Source: Tetrapyrgos nigripes
Lineage: Eukaryota > Basidiomycota > Agaricomycetes > Agaricales > Campanellaceae
Direction: 5' to 3'
Assembly: GCA_013368315.1 (NCBI GenBank)
Contig: JAACJM010000061.1
Span: 339,826-403,825 of the forward strand
DNA length: 64,000 nt
This document shows, piece by piece, positions 30,886 to 42,659 of this stretch. The position numbers and the translations under genes were made by a program. The stretch's first letter is position 1, and each line of letters starts with the position of its first letter. Under the pieces are notes generated by a model. It made no database searches. It saw nothing but the letters and a program-made list of their open reading frames with translations, and was not told where the DNA came from.

Positions 30886-32341
30886 ACGAGGCCTTTAGGC
30901 TGAGTTAATTTATGTTGTAGCGACCTCCTGGATCTTTTCCACGGGTTCAAACTCCCACCCCTGTGCATTGGCGCTCATCAAGCGCTCATCTGGAATCACG
31001 GTCGAGACCCATGACATCGTTCACAGCTTTCTCAGAACAACGCGAGGCCTTTAAGTTGGGTCATTCCGATTTCTATTGCCGGTCTCTGAGATGCCGACAA
31101 CCGATCAGTCTAGGCACAACCCACAACGTCATGCAAATGTCAGCACGTCGTTTTCACTGCCAGCATTGACAACCTCCACCACCCTATTCCTCCACTCCTC
31201 AAGCTTGCATTCGCCTCGAGTTGTAATTCCTGCCTCTCTTTCGTCAAGTCCTCCTTTTCCCAAGGATTTGTCGACAAACTGCAACGTCAGCGTTCTCTCA
31301 GGACTCTTGTTCTGCAGCAACCCTTGATTCTACCTGACTCCAAGCAGTGTTCGCATACCCCAAATCGCAAATAATACACACTTGTGACATGGCTCCTCCC
31401 TTTGGATGCCTACTCCTACCAATTGATCAGTCCTGTTTCTCTTTCCCATCTTCTTAAGCTCTCTTTCTCTTTCTGTCTGCTGGTCCCAATCGCTGGAATA
31501 TCTGTGCTGAAACCCACAGAAACCTATCCTAGACTTGCTCTGATAAAATTGTGGTTGAAGGAGCATGTTTGAACTAAACTTCTACAATAGCAGTGGCACA
31601 TTTCTTTGATTTTTTCGTCTCCATCTCTATGTACTGAGTGTTTGTTTTTTGCATGACAGGAAGCTTTACATCTGCAAATTTATTATTCACTGCTATTCCA
31701 GAAGTAGCCTCCCGTTGTTCTTTTGTCCAATGTCTGATGCTCATTTCAAGACTGTCGCTTTGGATTTGTTAATTCTGTGTTTCTTAAAAGGCACCCCTTT
31801 TTCCACCTTTCTTTTGTGTTTGTGCAGGACGTCACTGGCTTCAAGCTCTCTTCGTTACACATCCCCGGCTCAGTGAGTGAGCCAATCGGCCCAGAAGCTT
31901 GGGAATGGTATAGCGGCTTTCCCAAATTGCCCTCGGAACCTCATTGCTCAGAGGCCCATCTGTGCCAATGCTTCTCCGCTGGGCTCAACAGGTCCATACT
32001 CGGACGAATGCATATGGCAATGAATATGATTCTAACGCCTGACGACGATGGACCCAGGAGGAGTGATTCACTTTTTGGCAGTGATTGCATGAGTGATGAA
32101 GATGGTGAGGTACACTTCATGCTTCAATGTTGGTATTGTGTTGGGATTTTTCTTGCAACATGGGTAGGTATGATTTTTGAACACTGATTTTTCACGTATC
32201 ACTGTTTGTCTTCAAATCCTCTTTTGCTGTTTTAGCTCTCCTTCTCTCAGTGGCTGCAGCATAGTCAATATAAGAGTAAATTTTTGACTTTATTGGACAG
32301 GCCTCGTAGCTTGCCACGTGAAGCGATGGCTCTTTACCCCA
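30886..32341 (+). mobile_element. SINE-like element, long form (1456 bp)
   Basis: Same ends as the 266-bp element, in the other orientation: starts ACGAGGCCTTTAGGCTGAGT and ends GAAGCGATGGCTCTTTACCCCA. The flanks are ATT and GTT. The paralogs (46838 and 61892) read GATGGTTGGGTTG-type sequence without an insert. The tRNA-like head with GGTTCAAACTCCC near 30945 is present. The middle 1.2 kb is extra and has no protein that I recognise. An ORF at 31777-32187 is unassigned. Confidence 0.55.
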
Positions 32342-32365
32342 GTTGAGTTGTGGTTGAGAGTCCTT

Positions 32366-34243
32366 ACGAGGCCTCTTAAAGGCCGAGTTAACTTAGGTCG
32401 ACTTTTGCAATCTTCCCACACCTGCAGATTTATATTGCGGTCTCTACGACAACTGAATTGCGGTCTGGACCAGGTCCAAGGACTATGTAATGATGTCGAC
32501 AACCACGACATCATGCCAGCGTCATGCTTCATGGGATATACACAGCGGGGTGCAAAGCATATTTGCCAGCCATTTTTGTGCACTCTTAAATGACAGATAG
32601 TTCACATGATTTTGGGTGAGATAAAATTGATTGTATTAGCTGCCAAAAAAGGGGTCACAAAAGCTCAAATTATGTGCTACAGTTTTTCCATGGAAGCAAA
32701 TAGTATTCGACTTCTGATTTGTGAGAAAATGCGAAAAAGGTATGATCACTATTTGTGTGCCGGATTCCAGCGAGTAAAAGGAAAAGCACTGCGGATGGGA
32801 AAACTCTAAACTTAAATGACGGATTTTTGCTCAGCACCAGACCTACTCCATATAGTACCAATTTGAGGCTGATATTCCATATGGAGTATGCCCGGCTGTT
32901 GAGAAAAATTGGTAATTTAAGTTCATGTTTTTCACTGCCCCAGTGAATTCATTTTACTCGCCGGAATCCGGCACACAAATATTGATCATACCTTTTGCGT
33001 ATTTTTCTTACAAATCAAAACTCGAATACTATTTACTTCCCTTTTTTGGTCATGAATGAATAAAAAGTTTATCACGGAAAAGCTTAAGCGCATAATTTGA
33101 GCTTTTGCGACCCGGTTTTTTAGCAGTAAATACGACGGATTTTATCTCACCCAAAATCATGTGAACTATCTGTCATTTAAGAATGCACAAAAATGGCTGA
33201 CAAATATGCTCCGTGCCCCGCTGTGATACAGTGCATCCACGGCCTTCTCTCCGGAAGTATAGTCATACTATCCGCTGTTTGCCTGCACTCACTGCCCTAC
33301 TTCTTCAGCCTCAGTGCCCTCGTAATTCTTGCCTCTCCACTGTCCATTTAATTTACCTTAGAAATCATTTTTATGGTTTCAAACTGGGAGTCCCATCCCT
33401 ATTAGCTGGCACTTGTCAAGCGCTCATTCAGAGTCATCTGGCATGATGGTCGAGAATCTCATGATGTCGTAAATGGTTTTCTTGGACCAGCTGTAACCAA
33501 CGCATCCTTGTCTTCTCCCCGTTCCTCACTGTGCCCAGGTCCCTTCACCAGTGTTCTGCTCATGATTCCTGCACTTTTCAACCTACACAATACCAGGGTT
33601 GGTCATAGACTAACTAATACCCATCAGTTCAAACCAAAGTCTGGACTCTGTCAATGCTGGTCTATACTGCGGTCGACAGATAACCAAGGAAAGATTCCTA
33701 CAGGGTGCTTGCTGCCCAGAATTGCAAGGCTGGAAACAGCCAACTGCAGCCAGATGCCATCAGGCAACAGCATGTTCCAGCAAGGCCTGATCTACTTACT
33801 GATTGACCGGTGTCAATCGGCTAAACCCAAAATATATAGTCCAGACTGTAGTCAATAGTTGAGCATTGACTCTCTCTCTTTGCTTTGCCCTCCTTCTCCC
33901 CATCTCGTATGCATGTTGCTGGAGCCAGACCCAGTTTTACCAACGTTCCGTCCAGTTGGTTGCCAGTGGGTAATCGTAGACTATATACCTGAGGGAAGCC
34001 AAAATGTGTCTCGAAAAATATTACCACACAATGATTGTGCAAGATAAGTGCAGTCTGTTTAAACTGCAATCAGTGTTCACTGCTCTTCATCCACTGTTAT
34101 GCTTAATACCATACTTATTTTTCTGATAATACTCTGACAGTAGCAATTACATACTCAATGTAAGAATATTGTGATATTAGTAGACTTTATTGAGGGAAAG
34201 AGGCCTCGTAATTTGCCATGCAAAGCAGTGGCCCCTTTCCCCA
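32366..34243 (+). mobile_element. SINE-like element, third copy, carrying a foldback transposon
   Basis: Starts ACGAGGCCTCTTAAAGGC and ends GCAGTGGCCCCTTTCCCCA. Only 24 bp of host sequence (32342-32365) separate it from the previous copy. Paralogs at 46838 and 61905 show both inserts absent. It is interrupted by the foldback element 32541-33225. A recognisable piece of the internal part (TTCAAACTGGGAGTCCCATC onward) lies near 33380. The flanking 3-mers (CTT and GTA) do not match. Confidence 0.5.
32541..33225. mobile_element. Foldback transposon, 685 bp
   Basis: Arms of roughly 310-340 bp are inverted copies of each other: CACAGCGGGGTGCAAAGCAT on the left, CCGTGCCCCGCTGTG at the right end. 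They meet at TACTCCATATAG / CCATATGGAGTA near 32850-32890. The flank is ATA on both sides (32538-32540 and 33226-33228). The arms have diverged by scattered changes, so it is not new. No transposase is inside. Confidence 0.85.
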
Positions 34244-34922
34244 GTATTGGGCTTGATGTTGATGACGACGACGATGATGATGATGGCAAAGAAAAGATTT
34301 TGGGAGTGAAGAGGTTACAAAATAGATGGATGAAGCCCCACTTATGTAGACCTATATACAGAAAGAAATGGTCAAATTCGTCCATACACACCAACTCATA
34401 AATACCATGCGAGCACATGCACACCAAAAATCCATCGCAAACCAACCAAGAGAGCACCTTGGAGCAGAAAAAGCAATGGTGTTGGAGAGAGGGAGTTAAG
34501 TTGAAGGATCGGGCACAGTTCTCAGTCACCAGTACGAGATGGGTTTTGACGTGGGTGCTGGGGTAAGTTTGAGTGCGACAAGAAGGGTATCGTCATTATC
34601 TTGTCAATGTTCATCGATTTTTTTGGGACTGGGTGCAGATCAATAGGAATGGAAGTGGAACTGGTGGTATGAGTGAGGATCTGGGCTGGTATGATAAAGT
34701 AAGTCTATTTATTTCTGTTTTCTTTTTCCCTTCGCACTATTAACTTTTTTTCTTCTCTTTCTTTGCTTCCTCCGAGTCGTTACTTCTCTCGTTCTTTTTC
34801 ATTTTATCGGCGGTGACGGAGGTGGTTTTGATCTTAATTTTTAAATATTCTGTTGCGTATGCCCTTCTCATGCAATGCCAGCATTAATTGAGGAAGCGTC
34901 ATCATCATGGAATCTGGAAGGG
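34244..34922 (+). repeat. Block R, copy B (internally deleted)
   Basis: Collinear with 46845-48118 and 61905-63216, but the piece equivalent to about 47393-48003 is missing at 34805 (TTTTATC runs straight into GGCGGTGACGGAGG). A run of GATGACGACGACGATGATG at 34258-34285 would encode poly-Asp in one frame. It keeps a 5' splice-like GTAAGTCTATTT near 34699. No intact ORF. Confidence 0.55.
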
Positions 34923-35209
34923 GAAGAGTATTTTGACAAAAAACTGGTTGACCGGTGCCTGCCAAGATTTGGCAGGTGCCAGTGGAAACCGGTCACCATT
35001 TGTTAAGCGACCAGCCAAGTCCAAAATCCACCAGTAAAAATCTTAAATGGCAACGCGCACAACCTCTGCTAGCTTCTGTCCCTCTGTTTTACAGTAAAAT
35101 AACTTCATTTCTATGTAAGATAATCTACCTACTAGGAATATTGGTGAAGAGATGTGATCAGGCATTTTTGGCGGAACCAGTCCACCAAATATTTGTCAAA
35201 ATACTGATG
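34923..35209. mobile_element. MITE of the CATCAGTATTTTGACAAA family, R block of unit B
   Basis: Left end eroded (GAAGAGTATTTTGACAAA), right end ATTTGTCAAAATACTGATG. The body (GTGCCTGCCAAGATTTGGCA, CCAGCCAAGTCCAAAATCCA) matches 24540-24868. The short peptide LVDWCLSKFGGRQW seen in all copies is an accident of the TIR region. Confidence 0.7.
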
Positions 35210-36600
35210 CGAGAACAAGAGCGTGAACAGGAGAAACAGAATATGCAGAAATGGTCACCAATGACTCCAAAACACATCCCTTTTCCCTTTCCTGCCGACA
35301 CATGAAATCACGCAAATACGAACGCACAAGTAAACCCTCGCCACACCCTCACGAAAGAAATCAGCCATCAAGAAAGACTTCTTCAAAACCCTCTTCAAAC
35401 CAACGGAATGAACACCTTGGATGAGGGGAAGAGATGGGTTTGGGAGTGGGAACACTGGGAAGATGGTGGTGGGGATGGAAGTGGTGGTAGTGGATATAAA
35501 TGTGGCTTGGAGCCAGGTATGATTAGGTATATTCTTGTTGTTTGCTTTCTTTCAATTCTTCGTTGCGTTGTCATATGTTTTTTTCTCATTCTTTTCCTTC
35601 CTTTTTCCTTTGTATTGTTCTCAATCTTTTCCCCCCAATCTATTTATGTTGACAAGAACTTACGCTAATCAAACTCTCTCTTCTTCCCCCCTCACCTCTT
35701 CCCCCCTTCTTGCTCTTCTTTCATCAAAATGCATTATGCGTCACTACAAATGTACCCCCACCTGGCAATGCACTGGCACCCACATCGCTGGATGCCTTCA
35801 CCTCATTCCTGTATCGTCTATTTCAGCAATCTAGCCTTCTCTCTTGTCTCAAAATGGAATTTCATCGAAAACAGATGTCTTCAGATTCAATTATGATGCC
35901 AGTGGGGCTAGTGGGAGGAAGGGGGGCATGGCCTTTTCTATATGTTGAATGTCTACTTTGGCTATTGTGACTTGAGAAGCAGAGAAAGGGGCCAGTCTTG
36001 TTGGGCATGGTGTTGATCACAATGAAGATCAGGATCAATACAATGGCTTTGGGAGAGAGAGCCTGGACTGTCAGTGACTGAAAATATATGCTTGACCTAT
36101 TTGTCTTCATCATTTTTGGTATTTTTGGCCCAGCATGCACCTCACTCAATCACTCACATAGGCTCAAACTCAGCCTGGATGCTATTCCTAGCATAGAGAG
36201 TGGCAGTGGGGTTAAAGAAGAAGGATGAATTTGGCAGTTACAAAGGTGGTTTTGATCTTGTTTTTTAAATATTCTGTTGCGTATGTTTTTGTTAAGTAGA
36301 GTTTTGTCTGTATTTCAATATTTCAAGGATTCTCATTTGTTTTCGCCAACATCTTCAATGAATTGATGTCATCTAGTATCCCACATATTTATTTCTCTGA
36401 TATTCCTTTCTTTAAAATCTGGTTTGTTTTCTTTTCCCTTTTCATATTTGTACTACACACACACATTCACATTCATTCTGCCCCACCTGTCTTATTCCTC
36501 CCAACCTCCAGCCCCCCTCGCTGTTTCCATGTCCCCCATCCAGCTCCATTCCCCCAGCTACTTCAAAAGAATTATAAATTATAAATTATAAATAAAGACA
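35210..36600 (+). repeat. Block S, copy B
   Basis: Collinear with 19146-20270 and 48447-49335. It contains the empty mariner target (AGCCAGGTATGATTAGG near 35512) and the TLDEGKRWVWEWEHWED exon-like stretch (35412-35465). Later text (36060-36200) carries GCATGCACCTCACTCAATCA, also found at 49980. Confidence 0.6.
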
Positions 36601-36899
36601 GCTTAACCTATGCAAACTAGTGAGCAACCCCCCACTCCACTTTACACCATATTTGGGTCTGTCAAGAGGGGTGGCTGCCAGGATAGAGGGAACCTATGGG
36701 GCCAGAGGGAGGTTGAGGTGGGGGGGGGGGCAAGTGAGTGACAAGTGGGGGGGGGGTGGGGTGAAGTTATTAGGATAGAGTGATCTATCTAATTTTTTTA
36801 ATAAAAATCAATGTACACATGTGTATATTGAAGAAAGAGGAAGCCTGTATAAAACACTACCTAGATATCTATGTAGGTACCAGAACTTCTGAATTAATC
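36601..36899. other. G/C-run spacer 3' of gene copy C
   Basis: Contains long G runs (36720-36770) and the family 3' flank (ATGTACACATGTGTATATTG). No gene. Equivalent to 20281-20543 and 50420-50749. Confidence 0.5.
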
Positions 36900-39800
36900 C
36901 TACTCAGTCGCTCCATGCTCTTGAAGATATTTCACTACCTCTAGTTCATTTCCCCACTGTGCTGCTTCGAGTGCAGACCCATATCTCCCTCCCTTTGTAT
37001 TAACATCCACACCCTTCTCCTCCACAAAATACTTGATGACATCCAACTTTCCCCAATGTGCTGCTGCTTGCAATGCAAACCCATATCTCCCTCCCTTTGC
37101 ATTAACATCTGCCCCCTTCTCCACAAGATAGTGGACAATATCCACCCTATCTGCTGCTGCTTGCAATGCAAACCCATATTCACCTCCCTTTGCATTAACA
37201 TCTGCCCCCTTCTCCACAAGATACTTGACAATATCCAAATGTCCCCAAATGCTGCTGCTTGCAATGCAAACCCATATTGCCCTCCCTCTGCATTAACATC
37301 TGCCCCCTTCTCCACAAGATACTTGACAATATCCAAATCTCCCCTAAATGCTGCTGCTTGCATTGCAAACCCATAAAACCCTCCCTCTGCATTAACATCT
37401 GCCCCCTTCTCCACAAGATACTTGACAATATCCAACTCTCCCTGGTATGCAGCTGCTTGCAATGCAAACCCATAAAACCCTCCGTCTGCATTAACATCAG
37501 CCTCATTTTCAACCAAGACCTTGACTATATGGAAGTATCCATCTTTAGCTGCATCATGAAGTGCATACCCTGGTTCTTGAGGAGGAAAGTGAGAAATCTC
37601 CTTAGCCTTTCTCCAGAGGCTGTAGAGTGATGAACAGACTTTGTGATTATCTGTTTCATCCCTCCTCCTCAGTGTATCCCATATGAAGGCTTGAATGGAG
37701 TTCCAGTCTAGATCCACATAGCATTTCAAAGCTGGTTGAAAGTCATAGATCTCTCCTGATAAATATTTAAGAGCAGTATCTTGGAAAACACAATGCACAG
37801 TCTGCTGAACCACCTCCTGGATGGAATCATTTGATTGCAGAGATTGTAGCCATTTAAGACAATAAGCCAACATAGTGTGATGTTGAGCAGATGAGGATGA
37901 TAGTTCGTCATTCCATATAGGAGGGATAAGGTGAAGAAACATGGTCTCTGCATGCCTGAGAGACGTGTTTGGAGCAGAGGGCCATTTAGGCTCAAGATTT
38001 GAAGGATGCCTGGTCTGAAAATGGTAATAATATCTTTGCCCATGATAGGTGACTAGTTTCCAAAAATATTGAAAAATGCTGAGAGGGAATGGAAGGAGGT
38101 GGAGAAGGGAAAATAGTATTGGGACTCGATATGGGCATTGGATGTGAATGACAGGGATGATGATGCTCCCGAAATACATCAAAAAGGATATCCAGTGACA
38201 GAGACCACAATCCAACAAAGGGATTCATGAAGCTCTGAAACGTAGACTGAAAGGCCAACCATGAAGAGGCCAAGGGATGCATGGAGTATAATAGGTAAGA
38301 GCCCAATGATCTCAGGAACTTTCCACATTTCAAATCCAAGGTAGCGGAATTGACGAATTTTGGCACGCTCCTGAGCATTACCAGTGGGAAGGGAGAGAGT
38401 ATATGCTTGAAGCCATTGCTTAACAAGCACAGAGAGAAGAGCTGTAGCCAGGGAGAGGGACAGGCTGGCAAAGAACAGGCCATTGATCCAAAGGTCCTTG
38501 GTACTGACATCAGCATTATCCAAATCAACTGATGCATGTGAAACAGATTGCTGAGCAGTTATGTTGCCAGCAGCACGAAGCAGCAGGTTCTGCTCAAGCA
38601 TAAGACTTGCTGTGATCTTGGTGTAATCTGGTTGAAGATTGACAACTGTGGAAATGACAAAGATGTCACTACAGCAGAAAAGAGTGCTGCCTATTACTTA
38701 GGTGAACAAAGTATTCAATATGAACCATTTTTTTGCACTTACAAAGACAAGTAGAGCATCGAGAGTGTCCCTGAAACCCTTCAACATCTCGTCATCAAAA
38801 GTTTCTGCCTCATCAAGGTAAACTTTCCACACTCGGGCATTCTCGCTTGCCTCTTTGCCAAACTCATCCTTAGGGTATTTCCGAGTATAGTCGTAGTCTC
38901 GGGTTCCTAAAAAGACAGTTGATTGGTCAGAGAGTCATAGCATTATCGTAAAGACTAACCAGTGTATGGACTCTGATATTCTGTGATGCCCAATAGCCGG
39001 TGAAGGTTTCCCTTCTCCTTCTTGGTCTCATTGACATGCTGCTGAGCATTTTCCGAGTTGTCAGCTATAGTCATAGTCAATGAAGGCACTCTATCTGATA
39101 TACTAGTGTTACTCACTGCCTTCAGTAATCAAAGAAAGAAGTACGTCTAGGCCCTTTGCGATCCGCGCAATGGAATCAGACAGGTTATCTGGCACTGTGC
39201 CACCCTCCGATACTAGAAAAAAAACCAATATTCATGACAGGACCACCAGGTGAAGACAGTGTGCTACTTACACTTGTCGGTCTCTTGAGAATTTGGTTTA
39301 CCCAGTACACCAGGAGCAGCATCATTCTTGGTGTCTGTGTACATGTGAGAGGTCATTTATTTCAAAAGTAGGTAATTACTTACTATTGTTTGCCATAGGT
39401 TCAGACTTGAAATTTTCTTCCATAATGTTACAGACTAACGGAACAGTCAGTATCCAAGTCAGACAAAGAAACAACAGCAGACTCACCTTCCGAATCTGTC
39501 CGAGCATCCTGAGCATTTGAGGAACGCCGGGAAGCCATACTGTTTGAATGAATGGAGTGCCCAACGGACTGAGGCAAGGCTGTAGTTCCGACATCTCCGC
39601 CAGTATGCTGAACGGCAGATCCCGGCTTCACCGGATCACTCGCAGTGCTGGCGGGAACAGATTGGGACGGGTCAGATTTCGGCTCTACAGTTGCAATTCG
39701 AGTCAGCGGCATTATTGGTAAATCTAGCCAAAAGACAGACTCACCCTTCCCCTTTCCTTTCTCGTTTCCAGCATTATCTCCTGCCGGCGCAGAGGATTTC

Positions 39801-39934
39801 TCGGAGGATTGACGCCGTCCGATGCCTGCCTGTCCCTTCTCTGCGTCACTTAGGCTGTTTTGCGCTTCTTCCGATGATTGTGGGATGTTTGGAACGGAGG
39901 GGGGGATTTTGCGCTGGGATTGTGGGTCGTTCAT
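36900..39934 (-). pseudogene. DUF6535-ankyrin gene, copy C (frameshifted)
   Basis: All splice sites are kept: exons 39745-39934, 39487-39684, 39384-39416, 39272-39334, 39117-39212, 38960-39064, 38743-38906 and a last exon from 38690. The N-terminal and linker exons stay in frame. The last exon is damaged: one base is missing near 38660 (TGACAAAGATG for TGACAAAAGATG), another near 38192 (VSVTGYPF then stop, where copy B has VSVTGISFLMYFGS) and another in the ankyrin part near 37245. The ankyrin region has seven repeat units, more than copy B, which shows copy-number change of the 99-bp unit. It would give no full-length product. Confidence 0.85.
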
Positions 39935-41760
39935 GGTGGGTGTGGTGGTGGTGTTAGTAGTAGAAAGAGTCAATGTGTGTACTGGAAGTATCATACCACA
40001 ACAGCAATGCGGTGCCAAGCATGTGAACGCCAAATTTGGAACTCGCCGTTTGTCGCGACTTTCTCGACGTCGTCTTCCACCGAGACAACCCACTCATCAC
40101 TCAAAATTTGATCAGCTTGGACATCTCCACCTTCTACTCATTCTCTTCTTTACTCGTCTGGTCAGGCTGTTCGTTCGCATGCCCGGTCACCCACTCCATC
40201 CCATCAGTTCCCTCAGTGTTTCTTCTAAAACCCGTGCTCTGAACACCATTCCTTCCTTCCTCAGCCCATACCCTGCGAAAGTCTTCCTCATTTTCCCCAA
40301 GGCCGTTCATCACACGACTGATAGAGCAGCAGCCAGCGCTTCTGAAGGAAGAGAATGACTCAAGATGTCTTTCCTCGTATCCAAGACACACACTTTCTTG
40401 CGTGCCCGTTGCCCTCCACTTCTTCCATCCTCGACCCAGATGCACAGCCACTCCAGCGACCGTAAACCCAACCCCAACCCCCAACCTCCTGCCCTTCTCC
40501 TCCACCTTCACCAAAGAACTCACACTCACGAGAAGGGTTTTCTCCGAATCGCCGCCTAAACCAACCGGACCACTCGGAGGGTCTTTTGACGAGGGGAAAG
40601 GACAGGTTTGGGTGGTTGTAAAGGAGGTTTGGGATGATAATGTCAAGGCGTTTTCATCGGTTTTTGGAAGTAGAGGTGGTGGTGAAGAAGGATGTGATGA
40701 TGAGGGAAAAATATAGTAGTGGTAGTTATAGTGGGTGGGTATGAGGGATGATATTGATGATACTCAAGGTACATTTCCTTTCATCGTTTTGGTTTCGTTT
40801 TCAGTGTCGGTTTCATTTTTTCGAGTTCATCCTTTTTTGCCTCAAATTTTTTTCATATCGAGGACAAACGTTTAATAACCACTTCTTTCTCCTCTTCTTC
40901 GTCCAGACGTCTCGCCGAACCCACACGGATGCTCCCTGACTCCCTCCCCCTATGTCCCTGCCCAACGCTCCCAACTTGATTCCTTTGCCCGCTCCCAAGT
41001 CAATAGATGTCTTCACCTCGCTCCTATGTTGCCCACTCCAGTACCACCAGAGTGCAGGTGCTGGTACTTCACTGCCTGGACATTTCGAGATTTAGGTCTG
41101 GATTGGAGTCAAGTCCAGGCAACGATCAAGTGTCTTGGGCAAATCTTTACTCCAAGGCTTCAGGCCCTGACGAAGGGCAATCCTTACACTCTTCTACGTA
41201 CCTCTGGATTCACCATTCCTTATAATCGTCGTCGTCATCGTCGTCAAAATCTCGACGTTTTGACTATCACGCATGTCACATCAGTCACACCTGTCACATA
41301 CAAATCCAAAGGCTCAACATCATAGCACGCCAGCACTCTGCGCAATTCTCGCCAAACTCACGGTGGTGATTGCTGGATACTACTGGATACTCTGGATGGA
41401 GCCGGATGGCCTTGAAGCTGCTGGTTTTGAAAATATTTCGATGATTTGGTTTTTTTGGATGACGAACCTACGATGGCTGCTAGCGTACTCAGTCCATCTG
41501 CGTTCGCTTTGAGGCTTTCCGTGAAGCTTCCTACATGATGTATCTTGCTTTGTGTGCAGTTGGGTCTTTCTAGTGCCCTGGTGTTCGGAGATATCACGAT
41601 TACTACTAGTATGTTTGTTGACTCGGATATCGATCCCAAAAGACTCTTTAAGTACTTGGGACAATGCAGAGTCCGTTATGGCTTTTCTTTCGTTAGGAGT
41701 TGTTACTTCAGATGTGTTATAGTGTTATGAATTTATACATGTGTCCTTGGCACAGCGTGC
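39935..41760 (+). repeat. Exon-like block P, copy C
   Basis: Matches copy A from 2088 and copy D from 53897, but lacks the pieces equivalent to 2640-3180 (jump near 40310 from TTCATCACACGACTGA to AGAGCAGCAGCC). Conserved: FTKELTLTRR, SFDEGKGQVWVVVKEVWDD (40580-40640), an intron-like stretch 40769-40905, and ALCAILAKLTVVIAGYYW (41330-41385). Confidence 0.55.
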
Positions 41761-41884
41761 GCTGTGCTAATGGTCTAAGTTTTCTACAGCGAAAATGACG
41801 ACAATTATCAACTATATACTATATGCTATGTGACTAGGAGACACAACCCATCCATCTCTACCACTCCCAACTCCTCTCTGTTTC

Positions 41885-42640
41885 CTGATGGGTGAAGACT
41901 AACCTACTATGACACAGTCACGAAACTTGGATTCAGATGGAGGTGGTTCTGATATTGAAAATGAGGTGACAGAGTCTTGATGGAAATTGAATGGGGCCAA
42001 AGCTGGGGTAGCATCGTGGTACTGGCGATAATAGCAACAACGTTGTTCGTCTTTGTCTTGAAAAGGAGAAGAGGGTTGCAAAGTTAGATAGAGTCTAGAG
42101 ATGCGTGAATTCAAATGGGTCAGTATAAACAGAGAGGAAACGTACGCATACAGTAGGCAAGCTAATCAAGCATAACACGCACTCTAGAACATCTGCTCTG
42201 GCCAATTCTAGCTTCGAAAGCCGGCTCTCAGTCTCCAAAACTTCAAGATGTCGATTCGTGTGCAGCATATATGCGTTGAAACATTTCCGCTGAGCGATGA
42301 ATGAGAGTCAGATACAATGAGCAAATGGATCACACAATGATACAGAAAGAAATAAGAAGAAAAGTTGAAGAAAAGCGAATGAGGAAGAAAGGAGATAAAT
42401 ATGATTATGTACCAATTCCATCGATGTCCCGCCTCAATAGGAGCCTCGCCATTTAATTTGCATTCCGCAATAGCCTTTTCAACTGTCCTTGGCCTCCCTT
42501 TCAAACTTTCATGATTTGTTGTTCCCCCTCGCCATAGCCATTGGAATTTGAGCTGAACTTTCCCATAATCCTCGTCCCAATTTTCCGTCCCTTCTCCGGT
42601 CCAATAACCACTCAGAACTCTCTGACCACTCAATCGTCCT
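41885..42640 (-). pseudogene. Unidentified small gene, copy C (block T)
   Basis: Minus-strand exon-like segments are conserved with 56600-57345. The best exon (about 42415-42610) encodes SGYWTGEGTENWDEDY, QLKFQWLWRGGTTNHESLKG and KAIAECKLNGEAPIEAGHRW, and ends at a GTACAT donor. A second segment (42210-42300) encodes ...LKFWRLRAGF after an acceptor. A third (41895-42110) ends SEPPPSESKFRDCVIVG. Between copies the first exon has about as many silent as replacement changes. I do not recognise the family. Start and full length are unknown, so it is listed as a probable decayed gene. Confidence 0.45.
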
Positions 42641-42659
42641 CGAGGTGTCTGATAGTTCT

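Noticed and set aside
30945..30965. Possible genuine tRNA gene at the GGTTCAAACTCCC motif
   Set aside because: A B box is present, but no cloverleaf with acceptor and anticodon stems could be drawn, and the motif recurs in the mobile element.
31777..32187. 136-codon ORF inside the long SINE-like element
   Set aside because: No family recognised, no homolog elsewhere in the window and no clear start context. Kept only as part of the element.
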